Shown in pieces: positions 54,725 through 63,110 of a stretch of 64,000 nucleotides of DNA. Under the pieces are notes generated by a model. It had not been told where the DNA came from, did not search any database, and saw nothing but the letters and a program-made list of their open reading frames with translations. The position numbers and the translations under genes are program-made. How positions within the stretch are numbered: the stretch's first letter is position 1; every line of letters starts with the position of its first letter. The DNA is from Rhizobium sp. NLR16a (lineage in GTDB: Bacteria > Pseudomonadota > Alphaproteobacteria > Rhizobiales > Rhizobiaceae). The stretch lies in assembly GCF_017948245.1 (NCBI RefSeq), contig NZ_CP072871.1:1-64000 (forward strand), given 5' to 3'.

Positions 54725-56763
54725 ACAAGGCCGGTTCTCGAGCATCCGATCACCAGGAGACGAGGCAGTTCGGTTTCGTCGAATGGTTCCGGCCCGGAGA
54801 ATATGAGCGGGCTGAGGTCGCGCTGCCGGACATTCTGGAAAGTGGCGCCAGTTATCTCCGCACGCATCTTTCCTGGGCGGAATATCTGGCGCCCGGCGGC
54901 CAGCAATGGTTCGATTGGCTGATCCCGCGTATCGGCAGTGAAATCGATCTTCTGCCGTGCATACACTATACCCCGCCTTCCCTGTCCCGGACGGGCAGGT
55001 CTTCGGGCCCGCCGATCGATCTCAAATCCTATGCCGACTTCGTTGATCATGTCCTGACGCGCTATGGCCGCTATATCAGCCATATCGAGCTCTGGAACGA
55101 ACCGAACAACCTGCTTGACTGGGACTGGCGCCACGACAGCGACTTCCTGCTTTTCTGCGAAATGGTCGGAGGCGCCGCCTACTGGGCGAAGCAGAGGGGC
55201 TACAAACCGGTGCTTGGCGGCCCGTGCCCCTTCGATCCCTATTGGCTCAATCTGATGGGTACGCGCGGCGTGCTCGGCGTGGTCGATGCGGTCGGCTTCC
55301 ATGGCTTTCCCGGAACCTGGGACAGCGAGGAGGCAAGCTGGGGCGGCTGGGACATGCATCTCGGAGAGATGCGTGGGATTATCGATCGTTATAATGCCGA
55401 TGCGGAAATATGGATCACCGAAACCGGCTACTCCACCTGGCGCAATGACGAGATCGAACAGGCGCGGCGCTTCATCAAGGCCCTGAACGTGCCGGCCGAT
55501 CGCATGTACTGGTATTCCTGGTGCGACGTGCCGCCGGATGTTCCGGTTCAGGAAGGCCTGTGGTTTGATCCCAGGCATTATCATCTGGGGGCTGTCAGCC
55601 ACGACAACAAGCCGAAGCTGCTTGCCCGCCTTCTCACGGAAGGAGGCGTCAAGAGGCTGGAGGAGGTCGCGGCCCTTGCCGCTCCCAACATCGCCTCCGG
55701 CGCCGCGCCAATCGTCGTCACCGGCGGCAGCGGGTTTGTCGGTTGCAATCTCGCCGACAGCCTGCTCAGCGACGGCGAGGACGTCATCATTCTCGACAGT
55801 CTGGCACGATCGGGAGTCGATCAGAATCTTTCATGGCTGAAGGAGCGGCATGGCGGACGGGTGCATCCGGTGCTCGCCGACGTTCGCGATCTGCTGGGCA
55901 TCGAGGCAGCCTTCAGGGATGCCAAGGCCGTGTTCCACTACGCTGCACAGACGGCGGTGACCACCAGCCTCGTCGACCCGCTCGAGGATTTCGAAACGAA
56001 CGCGCGCGGTACCCTCAATGTGCTGGAATCGGTGCGCAGGGCAGGCAAACGGGCTCCGGTCATCTTTGCCAGCACCAACAAGGTCTATGGTGCTCTCGAC
56101 GATCTCGGCCTGGTCGAACTCGGCGATCGTTATCTTCCCGAAGACGAGACCGTCAGGACGCAAGGAATCGGCGAGGATCGGCCGCTTGATTTCTGCACGC
56201 CTTACGGATGTTCGAAGGGTGTGGCCGATCAGTATATCCTCGATTACGCGAAATCCTACGGCATCCCTGCCGCCGTCCTGCGGATGAGCTGTATCTATGG
56301 GCCGCGCCAGTTCGGCACCGAGGACCAGGGCTGGGTGGCGCATTTCCTGATCCGGGCACTCGGCGGGGAACCCATTTCAATCTATGGAGACGGCAAGCAG
56401 GTGCGGGACATTCTGCATGTCGATGATGCCGTCGCTGCCTATCGGGCGCTGCTTTCCAATATCGAGCGGGTTAGCGGCAAAGCATTCAACCTCGGTGGCG
56501 GACCGCGCAACGCCGTCAGCGTGCTCTCGGTGCTGCGCGAGATCGAAGTGTTTGCGGGTCGGCCTGTCGAAACCAGCTTTGGCCCATGGCGCGCCGGCGA
56601 CCAGTTCTATTTCGTGGCCGACACGACGAGACTTGAACAGGAAACCGGCTGGCAAGCCGGAATCGGATGGCGTCATGGTTTGCGGCACCTCGCCGAATGG
56701 CTGATCGCCCATCGTTTCGGCGGCCGGCAGATCCGCAGGGAAAAGCGGAAGGTGTCGGCATGA
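54721..56763 (+). CDS. fusion: clan-A glycosidase-like domain + CDP-paratose/tyvelose-epimerase-like SDR
   Basis: The 680-residue protein has two domains. Residues 15-315 form a GH39-like TIM barrel with both catalytic-type carboxylates: acid/base E127 in LWNEPNN and nucleophile E234 in WITETGYS. Residues 328-670 are an extended SDR with TGGSGFVGCNL (334-344), STNKVYGALDD, a PYGCSK catalytic tyrosine-lysine and KQVRDILHVDD, closest to RfbE-type CDP-paratose 2-epimerases. No signal peptide, so both act in the cytoplasm. One chain that could cleave or transfer a glycoside and epimerise a nucleotide sugar is unusual. Start ATG 54721 overlaps the previous stop. Confidence 0.83.
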   Translation: MNKAGSRASDHQETRQFGFVEWFRPGEYERAEVALPDILESGASYLRTHLSWAEYLAPGGQQWFDWLIPRIGSEIDLLPCIHYTPPSLSRTGRSSGPPIDLKSYADFVDHVLTRYGRYISHIELWNEPNNLLDWDWRHDSDFLLFCEMVGGAAYWAKQRGYKPVLGGPCPFDPYWLNLMGTRGVLGVVDAVGFHGFPGTWDSEEASWGGWDMHLGEMRGIIDRYNADAEIWITETGYSTWRNDEIEQARRFIKALNVPADRMYWYSWCDVPPDVPVQEGLWFDPRHYHLGAVSHDNKPKLLARLLTEGGVKRLEEVAALAAPNIASGAAPIVVTGGSGFVGCNLADSLLSDGEDVIILDSLARSGVDQNLSWLKERHGGRVHPVLADVRDLLGIEAAFRDAKAVFHYAAQTAVTTSLVDPLEDFETNARGTLNVLESVRRAGKRAPVIFASTNKVYGALDDLGLVELGDRYLPEDETVRTQGIGEDRPLDFCTPYGCSKGVADQYILDYAKSYGIPAAVLRMSCIYGPRQFGTEDQGWVAHFLIRALGGEPISIYGDGKQVRDILHVDDAVAAYRALLSNIERVSGKAFNLGGGPRNAVSVLSVLREIEVFAGRPVETSFGPWRAGDQFYFVADTTRLEQETGWQAGIGWRHGLRHLAEWLIAHRFGGRQIRREKRKVSA

Positions 56764-57872
56764 GCGGACACGACCGGAGCAACAGGCATCGCCGCGTGCT
56801 GATGACGGTCGACGCCATCGGCGGCGTCTGGCGTTACGCCATGGACTTGGGCGCAGCCCTGAAATCGAACAACATCGAGGTTGTCTTTGCCGGGCTGGGG
56901 CCTTTCCCGGCAGACGACAAGGTCGCCGAGGCCGGCCGGGTCGGCAAGCTCGTCTGGCTGGATGCGCCGCTCGACTGGACGGCCCAGACTGAAGAGGCCG
57001 TTGCCGAAGTTCCGCGGCTGATCGCCGATCTCGCGCGCCGCGAACAGGCCGATCTTCTGCATCTCAATCTGCCGTCGCAAGCGGCGGGCATGCAAACAAA
57101 CCTGCCGATTGCGGTGGTTTGCCATTCCTGTGTCGTCACATGGTTTGCCGCTGTCCGCGGACGCGAAGTGCCGCCGGACTGGCAGTGGCAGTACCGGCTG
57201 AACCAGGAGGGCTTTGCATGCGCGGACACGGTCATCGCGCCAAGCCACAGCCATGCGAGAGCGATGGAAGCGGCCTATGGAACGATCGGAAATCTCCAGG
57301 TCGTTCACAACGCCAGCGCCCTTGCGGTTTCCGACGAACCCAAGCAGGACTTTGTTCTTGCCGCCGGGCGCTGGTGGGACGACGGCAAGAACGGGGCCGT
57401 GCTGGATGATGCTGCAGCGATGACGCGCTGGACGGTGGCGGCGGCCGGCGCGACCACCGGTCCCAATGGGCAGAACATGCGATTTCGCCATGCCGATCAC
57501 CGCGGCGAGCTTTCGCATGAGCGGATGAGCGCCTTGACGCGGCAGGCGGCCATCGTCGCCTCGCCGTCGCTCTACGAGCCTTTCGGTCTAGCCGCTCTCG
57601 AAGCGGCGCGGGCGGGCGCGGCCTTGGTGCTTTCTGATATTCCCACCTATCGCGAGATCTGGGACGGAGCCGCTCTCTTTGCCGATCCGCATCGCCCCGA
57701 TGTCTTCGCCGATGCTTTCAATTCTCTTGCCGGCGATCCGCAGCAGCGCGCCGCGCTCGGACGAAAAGCGCGTGCTCGCTCTGCCGGCTTCAGTGTCAAG
57801 GCTCAGGCAGAGGCGATGCGCTCGATCTATTCCGGCATGTGCGCCCGCGGTTTTTCAACAGCAGCGGAGTGA
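56760..57872 (+). CDS. GT4-type glycosyltransferase
   Basis: The 370-residue GT-B protein has an N-terminal acceptor domain (MTVDAIGGVWRYAMDLGAAL) and a C-terminal donor domain with the E-x7-E type region SPSLYEPFGLAALEAARAGAALVLSDIPTYREIW. It would use a nucleotide sugar, keeping anomeric configuration. The middle (about 200-245) is short compared with typical GT4 enzymes. Start ATG 56760 overlaps the fusion-gene stop by four bases. No membrane segment; peripheral association with the inner membrane is possible. Confidence 0.83.
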   Translation: MSGHDRSNRHRRVLMTVDAIGGVWRYAMDLGAALKSNNIEVVFAGLGPFPADDKVAEAGRVGKLVWLDAPLDWTAQTEEAVAEVPRLIADLARREQADLLHLNLPSQAAGMQTNLPIAVVCHSCVVTWFAAVRGREVPPDWQWQYRLNQEGFACADTVIAPSHSHARAMEAAYGTIGNLQVVHNASALAVSDEPKQDFVLAAGRWWDDGKNGAVLDDAAAMTRWTVAAAGATTGPNGQNMRFRHADHRGELSHERMSALTRQAAIVASPSLYEPFGLAALEAARAGAALVLSDIPTYREIWDGAALFADPHRPDVFADAFNSLAGDPQQRAALGRKARARSAGFSVKAQAEAMRSIYSGMCARGFSTAAE

Positions 57873-57874
57873 CC

Positions 57875-59005
57875 ATGAAGTTCCTTTTTTACACTCATTC
57901 ACTGGTTTCCGACTGGAATCACGGCAATGCCCATTTTCTTCGCGGCATCATGCGCGATCTCCAGCGGCGCGACCATGAGACGCTGGCGCTGGAGCCGCAG
58001 GATGCCTGGAGCCGGGCCAATCTGGTGAGGGACCAGGGGCCGGCTGCGGTCGAGGCATTTCACCAGGCATTTCCGCAGCACCGTTCGCGAACGTATGGTG
58101 TCGAATTCGACCATGAAGCAGCGCTTGCCGATGCCGACGTCGTCATCGTCCACGAGTGGACGGAACCGCAATTGGTCGAGAGGCTCGGCCGCATCCGGCG
58201 CAATGGCGCAACCTTCACCCTGCTTTTCCACGATACGCATCATCGGGCCGTCTCCGCCGAGGGCGATATCGCAGGGCTGGCGCTTGACGACTATGATGGG
58301 GTGCTGGCCTTCGGACAGACGCTGCGCGAACGTTATCTCAGAGCCGGCTGGGGGAAATCCGTCTTCACTTGGCACGAGGCGGCCGACGACACGCTGTTTC
58401 GACCGTTGCCGGAGATCGAGAAAGCCGGAGACCTCATCTGGATCGGCAACTGGGGCGACGATGAACGGTCCGCCGAAATCGGCGAATTCCTGGTCCGCCC
58501 CGCAAAAGATCTCGGCTTGAACACGGTCGTGCGCGGCGTCCGCTATCCCGGCCATGCATTGGACGAGCTTCGCGAGGCCGGCATCGCCTATGACGGCTGG
58601 ATCGCCAATGCCGATGTGCCCATGGCCTTTGCCCGTCACAAAGCAACGATTCACATTCCGCGGCGGCCCTATATCGAACATCTGCCGGGGATTCCGACCA
58701 TCCGCGTCTTCGAGGCGCTCGCCTGCGGAATACCCCTGATCTCGGCGCCCTGGAATGACGCTGAAAATCTCTTCGAACCTGGCAGGGACTATTTGGTCGT
58801 CGGTGATGGCGAGGAGATGAAGAAAAGTCTGCGTGACGTCCTCGCCGATACCGATCTGGCTGCGAACCTTGCCGCTGCCGGCCTCGAAACGATCAAGGCT
58901 CGTCACACCTGCCGCCACCGCGTCGACGAGCTTTTTGCCATCCTGGCGCGCTGCGGCACGCATAGGGTCACCGCAAACCTGCAATCCAGGGAGGCTGCCG
59001 AATGA
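57875..59005 (+). CDS. CgeB-like glycosyltransferase 1
   Basis: The 376-residue protein begins MKFLFYTHSLVSDWNHGNAHFLRG and has a CgeB/GT-B layout with a C-terminal donor-binding region (IPTIRVFEALACGIPLISAPWNDAENLFEPGRDYLVV). CgeB-like enzymes were first linked to Bacillus spore-coat maturation and recur in bacterial glycan clusters. It starts two bases after the preceding stop and overlaps the next gene by ATGA. It differs clearly from the two following paralogs in its middle region. Confidence 0.78.
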   Translation: MKFLFYTHSLVSDWNHGNAHFLRGIMRDLQRRDHETLALEPQDAWSRANLVRDQGPAAVEAFHQAFPQHRSRTYGVEFDHEAALADADVVIVHEWTEPQLVERLGRIRRNGATFTLLFHDTHHRAVSAEGDIAGLALDDYDGVLAFGQTLRERYLRAGWGKSVFTWHEAADDTLFRPLPEIEKAGDLIWIGNWGDDERSAEIGEFLVRPAKDLGLNTVVRGVRYPGHALDELREAGIAYDGWIANADVPMAFARHKATIHIPRRPYIEHLPGIPTIRVFEALACGIPLISAPWNDAENLFEPGRDYLVVGDGEEMKKSLRDVLADTDLAANLAAAGLETIKARHTCRHRVDELFAILARCGTHRVTANLQSREAAE

Positions 59006-60090
59006 AGATCGCCTTTTACGGATCGAGTCTCGTCTCCGCCTATTGGAACGGCGCCGCCACTTATTATCGCGGCCTTCTGCGAGCGCTGGCGGAGAAAGGT
59101 TACGACATCACCTTCTACGAGCCCGATGTCTATGATCGGCAGAAGAACCGCGACATGGATCCGCCGGACTGGTGCAGGGTCGTCGTCTACGAAGGGACGA
59201 TCGACGCCCTCAAGGCCGTCACCAGCGAGGCGTCCGAAGCTGATATCGTCGTCAAGGCGAGTGGTGTCGGCTTCGAGGACGATCGGTTGCTGGAAGAGGT
59301 GCTTCGCAACGCACGGCCGCACGCGCTGAAGATCTTCTGGGACGTGGACGCGCCGGCGACGCTTGCCGAACTCAGGACCAACCCCGATCATCCGTTGCGC
59401 CGCGCGCTCGCCGGGCTTGATCTCGTGCTGACCTATGGCGGCGGCGACCCCGTCGTGAACGCATATCGTTCCGTCGGAGCGGCCGAATGCGTGCCGATCT
59501 ACAATGCGCTGGACCCGCAAACGCATCATCCGGTGCCGCAGGATGACCGCTTCGCCGCCGACCTCGGGTTCCTTGGCAACCGCCTGCCGGACCGCGAGGC
59601 GAGGGTCGAGCATTTCTTCCTGGAAACGGCGTCGCGTCTGCCGAACCGAACGTTCCTGCTTGGCGGTTCCGGCTGGCAGGGCAAGCCGATCTCGTCAAAC
59701 GTCCGCTATATCGGTCATGTGCCGACGCGCGATCACAACGCTTTCAACGTGACGCCGATGGCGGTCCTCAACATATCGCGCGCCAGTATGGCGGAGAATG
59801 GTTTTTCCCCTGCGACACGGGTCTTCGAGGCGGCCGGCGCCGGGGCTTGCCTCATCACCGACTACTGGGAAGGCATCGATGTCTTTCTGAAGCCCGGGGA
59901 GGAGGTCCTGGTCGCGCGCGACGGACAGGACGTGGCTGCCTTGCTCAGCGGCCTGTCGCACCAAGCCGCACGGGAAATTGGGGAAAGGGCGCGCCGGCGC
60001 GTTCTGGCCGAACACACCTATGTCAATCGCGCCGAAACGGCAGACGAGATTTTTCGCGCCCGTCTTGGCGCGCGGGAGGCGGCTGAATGA
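59002..60090 (+). CDS. CgeB-like glycosyltransferase 2
   Basis: The 362-residue protein begins MKIAFYGSSLVSAYWNGAATYYRGLLRAL. It shares with the next gene the motif FWDVDAPATLAEL and FLGNRLPDREARVEHFFLE, so the two arose by duplication. The C-terminal donor site reads GFSPATRVFEAAGAGACLITDYWEGIDVFLKPG. Start and stop both overlap neighbours by four bases. Predicted cytoplasmic GT-B enzyme; donor and acceptor unknown. Confidence 0.78.
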   Translation: MKIAFYGSSLVSAYWNGAATYYRGLLRALAEKGYDITFYEPDVYDRQKNRDMDPPDWCRVVVYEGTIDALKAVTSEASEADIVVKASGVGFEDDRLLEEVLRNARPHALKIFWDVDAPATLAELRTNPDHPLRRALAGLDLVLTYGGGDPVVNAYRSVGAAECVPIYNALDPQTHHPVPQDDRFAADLGFLGNRLPDREARVEHFFLETASRLPNRTFLLGGSGWQGKPISSNVRYIGHVPTRDHNAFNVTPMAVLNISRASMAENGFSPATRVFEAAGAGACLITDYWEGIDVFLKPGEEVLVARDGQDVAALLSGLSHQAAREIGERARRRVLAEHTYVNRAETADEIFRARLGAREAAE

Positions 60091-61187
60091 CGAGATCGCT
60101 CGATATCGTTTTCCTCGGACTCTCCCTTTCCTCTTCCTGGGGGAATGGTCACGCCACGACCTATCGCGCCCTGATCAAGGGGCTTCGGCAGGACGGCCAT
60201 CGGGTCCTGTTCCTGGAGCGGGACGTGCCCTGGTATGCCAGCCACCGGGACCTGCCATCGCCGGGCTTCTGCGAGCTTGCCTATTATTCCGATATCGGCG
60301 CAATGATCGAGCGTCACGGTGAAAGGCTCGGCAAGGCCGATGCCGTCATCGTCGGATCCTACGTCCCCGATGGTGTGCCGCTCATCGACAGGCTCGAGGC
60401 GCTGGAGCCGAAACGCCTCTGCTTCTATGACATTGACACGCCGGTCACCCTCGCCAAGCTCGATCGCGGTGACGAGGAATATCTGGCGCTGCGCCAGATT
60501 CCTTTATTTGACACCTACTTCTCCTTCTCCGGAGGAAGGGTGTTGACGCGGCTCGAACAGAGATATGGCGCGCGCAGGGCCATCGCGCTCTATTGTTCGG
60601 TCGACGAGGGCCGCTATGCCGATACCGGCGAGCCCACTTGCTGGGATCTCGGCTACCTCGGAACCTATAGCCCCGACCGCCAACCGACACTGGAGCGGCT
60701 TCTGCTGGAGCCGGCGCGCCGCCTGCCGTCGATGCGCTTCGTTGTCGCCGGGCCGCAATATCCCGCCGGGATCGAATGGCCGGCCAATGTCGAGCGCATC
60801 GAGCATCTGCCGCCTGCCGATCACGCAAGCTTTTACAGCCGGCAGCGGTTCACGCTGAACGTGACCCGCAGCGATATGATTGCCGCGGGCTGGTCTCCCA
60901 GCGTGCGGTTGTTCGAGGCTGCCGCCTGCGGTGCGCCGATCATCAGCGATTTATGGCAGGGTCTCGACGAGCTGCTGCCGGACGGTAAGGCCTTGTTCGT
61001 TGCGCGCGCGCCGGAGGATGTCGTGGCGCTGCTGACGGAGCTTCCCGACAGCGACCGCCTGGCCGCCGCCGCAGCAGCGAGAAAGCTGGCGATGAGCAGT
61101 CATACCGGTGTCGCACGTGCCGGCGAGCTCGTCCGGGCTCTTTCCGATCGGCCCGCCAAGCGAGCTTTCGACCGTATCTCAGCGTGA
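60087..61187 (+). CDS. CgeB-like glycosyltransferase 3
   Basis: The 366-residue protein is a paralog of the previous one: FYDIDTPVTLAKL and YLGTYSPDRQPTLERLLLEPA align with its motifs, and the C-terminal site reads GWSPSVRLFEAAACGAPIISDLWQGLDELL. It starts MTRSLDIVFLGLSLSSSWGNGHATTYRAL. Three CgeB-like enzymes in a row suggest stepwise addition of several sugars or an alternating repeat. It ends 12 bases before the UDP-xylose-synthase-like gene. Confidence 0.78.
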   Translation: MTRSLDIVFLGLSLSSSWGNGHATTYRALIKGLRQDGHRVLFLERDVPWYASHRDLPSPGFCELAYYSDIGAMIERHGERLGKADAVIVGSYVPDGVPLIDRLEALEPKRLCFYDIDTPVTLAKLDRGDEEYLALRQIPLFDTYFSFSGGRVLTRLEQRYGARRAIALYCSVDEGRYADTGEPTCWDLGYLGTYSPDRQPTLERLLLEPARRLPSMRFVVAGPQYPAGIEWPANVERIEHLPPADHASFYSRQRFTLNVTRSDMIAAGWSPSVRLFEAAACGAPIISDLWQGLDELLPDGKALFVARAPEDVVALLTELPDSDRLAAAAAARKLAMSSHTGVARAGELVRALSDRPAKRAFDRISA

Positions 61188-61199
61188 AGGAGAGTATCG

Positions 61200-62246
61200 A
61201 TGCTTCAAGCCAATCGTCGCGGAAAAGGCAAGACTGTTCTGGTGGCAGGAGGCGCCGGCTTTGTCGGCTCGCATCTATGCGATGCTCTGCTCGGCCGTGG
61301 CGACAGCGTCATTTGCGTCGACAGCTATATTACCGGCTCGCGGGACAATGTCAGGCCGTTGATGAACCATCCGGGCTTCCGGCTCATCGAACAGGATATC
61401 TGCAAATTCATTGAAATCGGCGAACCGCTCGACCAGATCTATAATCTGGCCTGCGCCGCGTCCCCGCCGCAATACCAGGCGGATCCCGTTCACACGATGA
61501 TGACGTGCGTCGCCGGCACGGGCAATCTGCTGGCGCTTGCCGAGCGGCACCGGGCCGCCTTTCTCCAGGCCTCGACGAGCGAGGTCTATGGCGATCCCGC
61601 CGAGCATCCGCAAACGGAAGACTATCGCGGAAATGTCAGCTGCATAGGACCGCGCGCTTGCTATGACGAGGGAAAGCGCGCCGCCGAAGCTCTTTGCTTC
61701 GATATGCTGCGCGCGGGCCGCGTCGATGTGCGGGTCGCCCGCATCTTCAACACCTATGGGCCGCGAATGCAGGCAAATGACGGCCGGATCGTCTCCAACC
61801 TGATCGTGCAGGCCCTCTCGGGGAAACCGCTCACCATCTACGGAAGCGGCATGCAGACCCGATCCTTCTGCTACGTCAGCGATCTTGTCGGCGGCCTCAA
61901 GGCGCTGATGGATGTGCGGCCGAACCCTGGCGTGCCCGTCAACCTCGGCAATCCCGGGGAGTTCACCATCAACGAGCTTGCGCAGATGATTCGATCGATG
62001 GTGCCGGTGCGAACGGCTGTGGCCTACCGACCTTTGCCGAAGGATGATCCTCAACGCCGCCGGCCCGATATTTCCCGCGCGACAGAACTTCTCGATTGGC
62101 AGCCGACGGTGCCCCTTGCCGAGGGGCTCAGATATACGATCGACTGGTTTGCCGCCAATTTGGACGATCGTCCCCGTAAACGCGTCGCTGCGCCTCGCCG
62201 TCATCGCGCCGCGGCTGCCTCGCAGGCCGCCCCCTTGGACAACTGA
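61200..62246 (+). CDS. UDP-glucuronate decarboxylase (UDP-xylose synthase)-like SDR
   Basis: The 348-residue extended SDR has GGAGFVGSHLCDALL, the UXS-typical NLACAASPPQYQADPVHTMM, ASTSEVYGDP, GPRACYDEGKRAAE with the catalytic tyrosine and lysine, and VARIFNTYGPRMQANDGRIVSN. UXS converts UDP-glucuronate to UDP-xylose plus CO2. Here it would supply a pentose donor to the neighbouring glycosyltransferases. The family match is strong, though a related UDP-sugar substrate is possible. AAGGAGAG precedes the ATG. Confidence 0.86.
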   Translation: MLQANRRGKGKTVLVAGGAGFVGSHLCDALLGRGDSVICVDSYITGSRDNVRPLMNHPGFRLIEQDICKFIEIGEPLDQIYNLACAASPPQYQADPVHTMMTCVAGTGNLLALAERHRAAFLQASTSEVYGDPAEHPQTEDYRGNVSCIGPRACYDEGKRAAEALCFDMLRAGRVDVRVARIFNTYGPRMQANDGRIVSNLIVQALSGKPLTIYGSGMQTRSFCYVSDLVGGLKALMDVRPNPGVPVNLGNPGEFTINELAQMIRSMVPVRTAVAYRPLPKDDPQRRRPDISRATELLDWQPTVPLAEGLRYTIDWFAANLDDRPRKRVAAPRRHRAAAASQAAPLDN

Positions 62247-62251
62247 CGCGG

Positions 62252-62989
62252 ATGCACACGATGGTGAACCTGCAACAGCGTATCAATGAACTGGGCCCCT
62301 GGTTTCAGAATATGCGGTTCGGAGAGATCGAAACCGCGCCGGACCATTTTCTCGGCGACTATCCGGCGTTCAAATGGGAAGGCTTCAAACATGTCGTGCC
62401 CAAGGATCTGGAAGGACGCAGCGTTCTCGATATCGGCTGCAATGCAGGCTTTTATGCGCTCGAAATGAAGCGCCGCAACGCCGGGCGGGTGTTAGGCATC
62501 GACAGCGATCCACGTTATCTCGAGCAGGCCCGCTTCGCCGCCGATCATTTCGGCCTCGATATCGAGTTCAGGCAGATGTCGGTTTACGAGGTGTCGAAAC
62601 TTGGCGAGAGGTTCGATCTTGTGATCTTCATGGGCGTGCTTTACCACCTGCGCCATCCGTTGCTGGCACTGGATCTGCTCCACGAACATGTGGCTGCAGA
62701 CCTCATGCTGTTCCAATGCCTGCAGCGTGGTGAAGAGCGGATTGCCACGCTGGAAGAGGATTACGACTTTTCGGAATGGAAGGTTTTTGACCGGCCGGAT
62801 TTTCCGAAGCTGTTCTTTGTCGAAGAGCGTTATGCTGCCGATCCCACCAATTGGTTCATTCCCAACAAGGCGGCGGTCGAAGCGATGCTGCGCAGCTCGG
62901 GTTTTGTCATCGAGGCCAATCCCGAGCGAGAAGTTTATCTCTGCCGCCTGGGGCGGCGGCCATATATGGTCGAGCCGCCGCCCGGTTGA
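62252..62989 (+). CDS. SAM-dependent methyltransferase of glycosyltransferase clusters
   Basis: The 245-residue protein has a class I SAM motif (VLDIGCNAGFYALEMKRRNAGRVLGIDSD, about 53-82), GVLYHLRHPLLALDLL, and a conserved N-terminus (INELGPWFQNMRF, then APDHFLGDYPAFKW). It resembles CmoB-type folds and a methyltransferase group found next to glycosyltransferases (TIGR04290-like, from memory). It would cap or decorate the glycan with a methyl group. It starts 5 bases after the UXS-like stop and closes the operon before a repeat region. Confidence 0.8.
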   Translation: MHTMVNLQQRINELGPWFQNMRFGEIETAPDHFLGDYPAFKWEGFKHVVPKDLEGRSVLDIGCNAGFYALEMKRRNAGRVLGIDSDPRYLEQARFAADHFGLDIEFRQMSVYEVSKLGERFDLVIFMGVLYHLRHPLLALDLLHEHVAADLMLFQCLQRGEERIATLEEDYDFSEWKVFDRPDFPKLFFVEERYAADPTNWFIPNKAAVEAMLRSSGFVIEANPEREVYLCRLGRRPYMVEPPPG

Positions 62990-63000
62990 GGTGTTCATCC

Positions 63001-63098
63001 AGAGCGATTGAGCTTTTCACGGAAATGCGAAACCGCTCTAAGTTGTCGTTCGCAACTCCGGACGGAAAACTGTTTCATAGTTTTCCCGGAATTGCTCT
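63001..63098. repeat. rhizobial intergenic repeat pair
   Basis: AGAGCG ... CGCTCT (63001-63039) is followed by TCCG-ACG-GGAAAACT ... AGTTTTCC-CGGA (63057-63090). The ends AGAGCG and GCTCT resemble the mosaic elements at 48634-48734. It separates the methyltransferase from the cytochrome gene. Confidence 0.55.
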
Positions 63099-63110
63099 AG
63101 CGGGTCCAGA

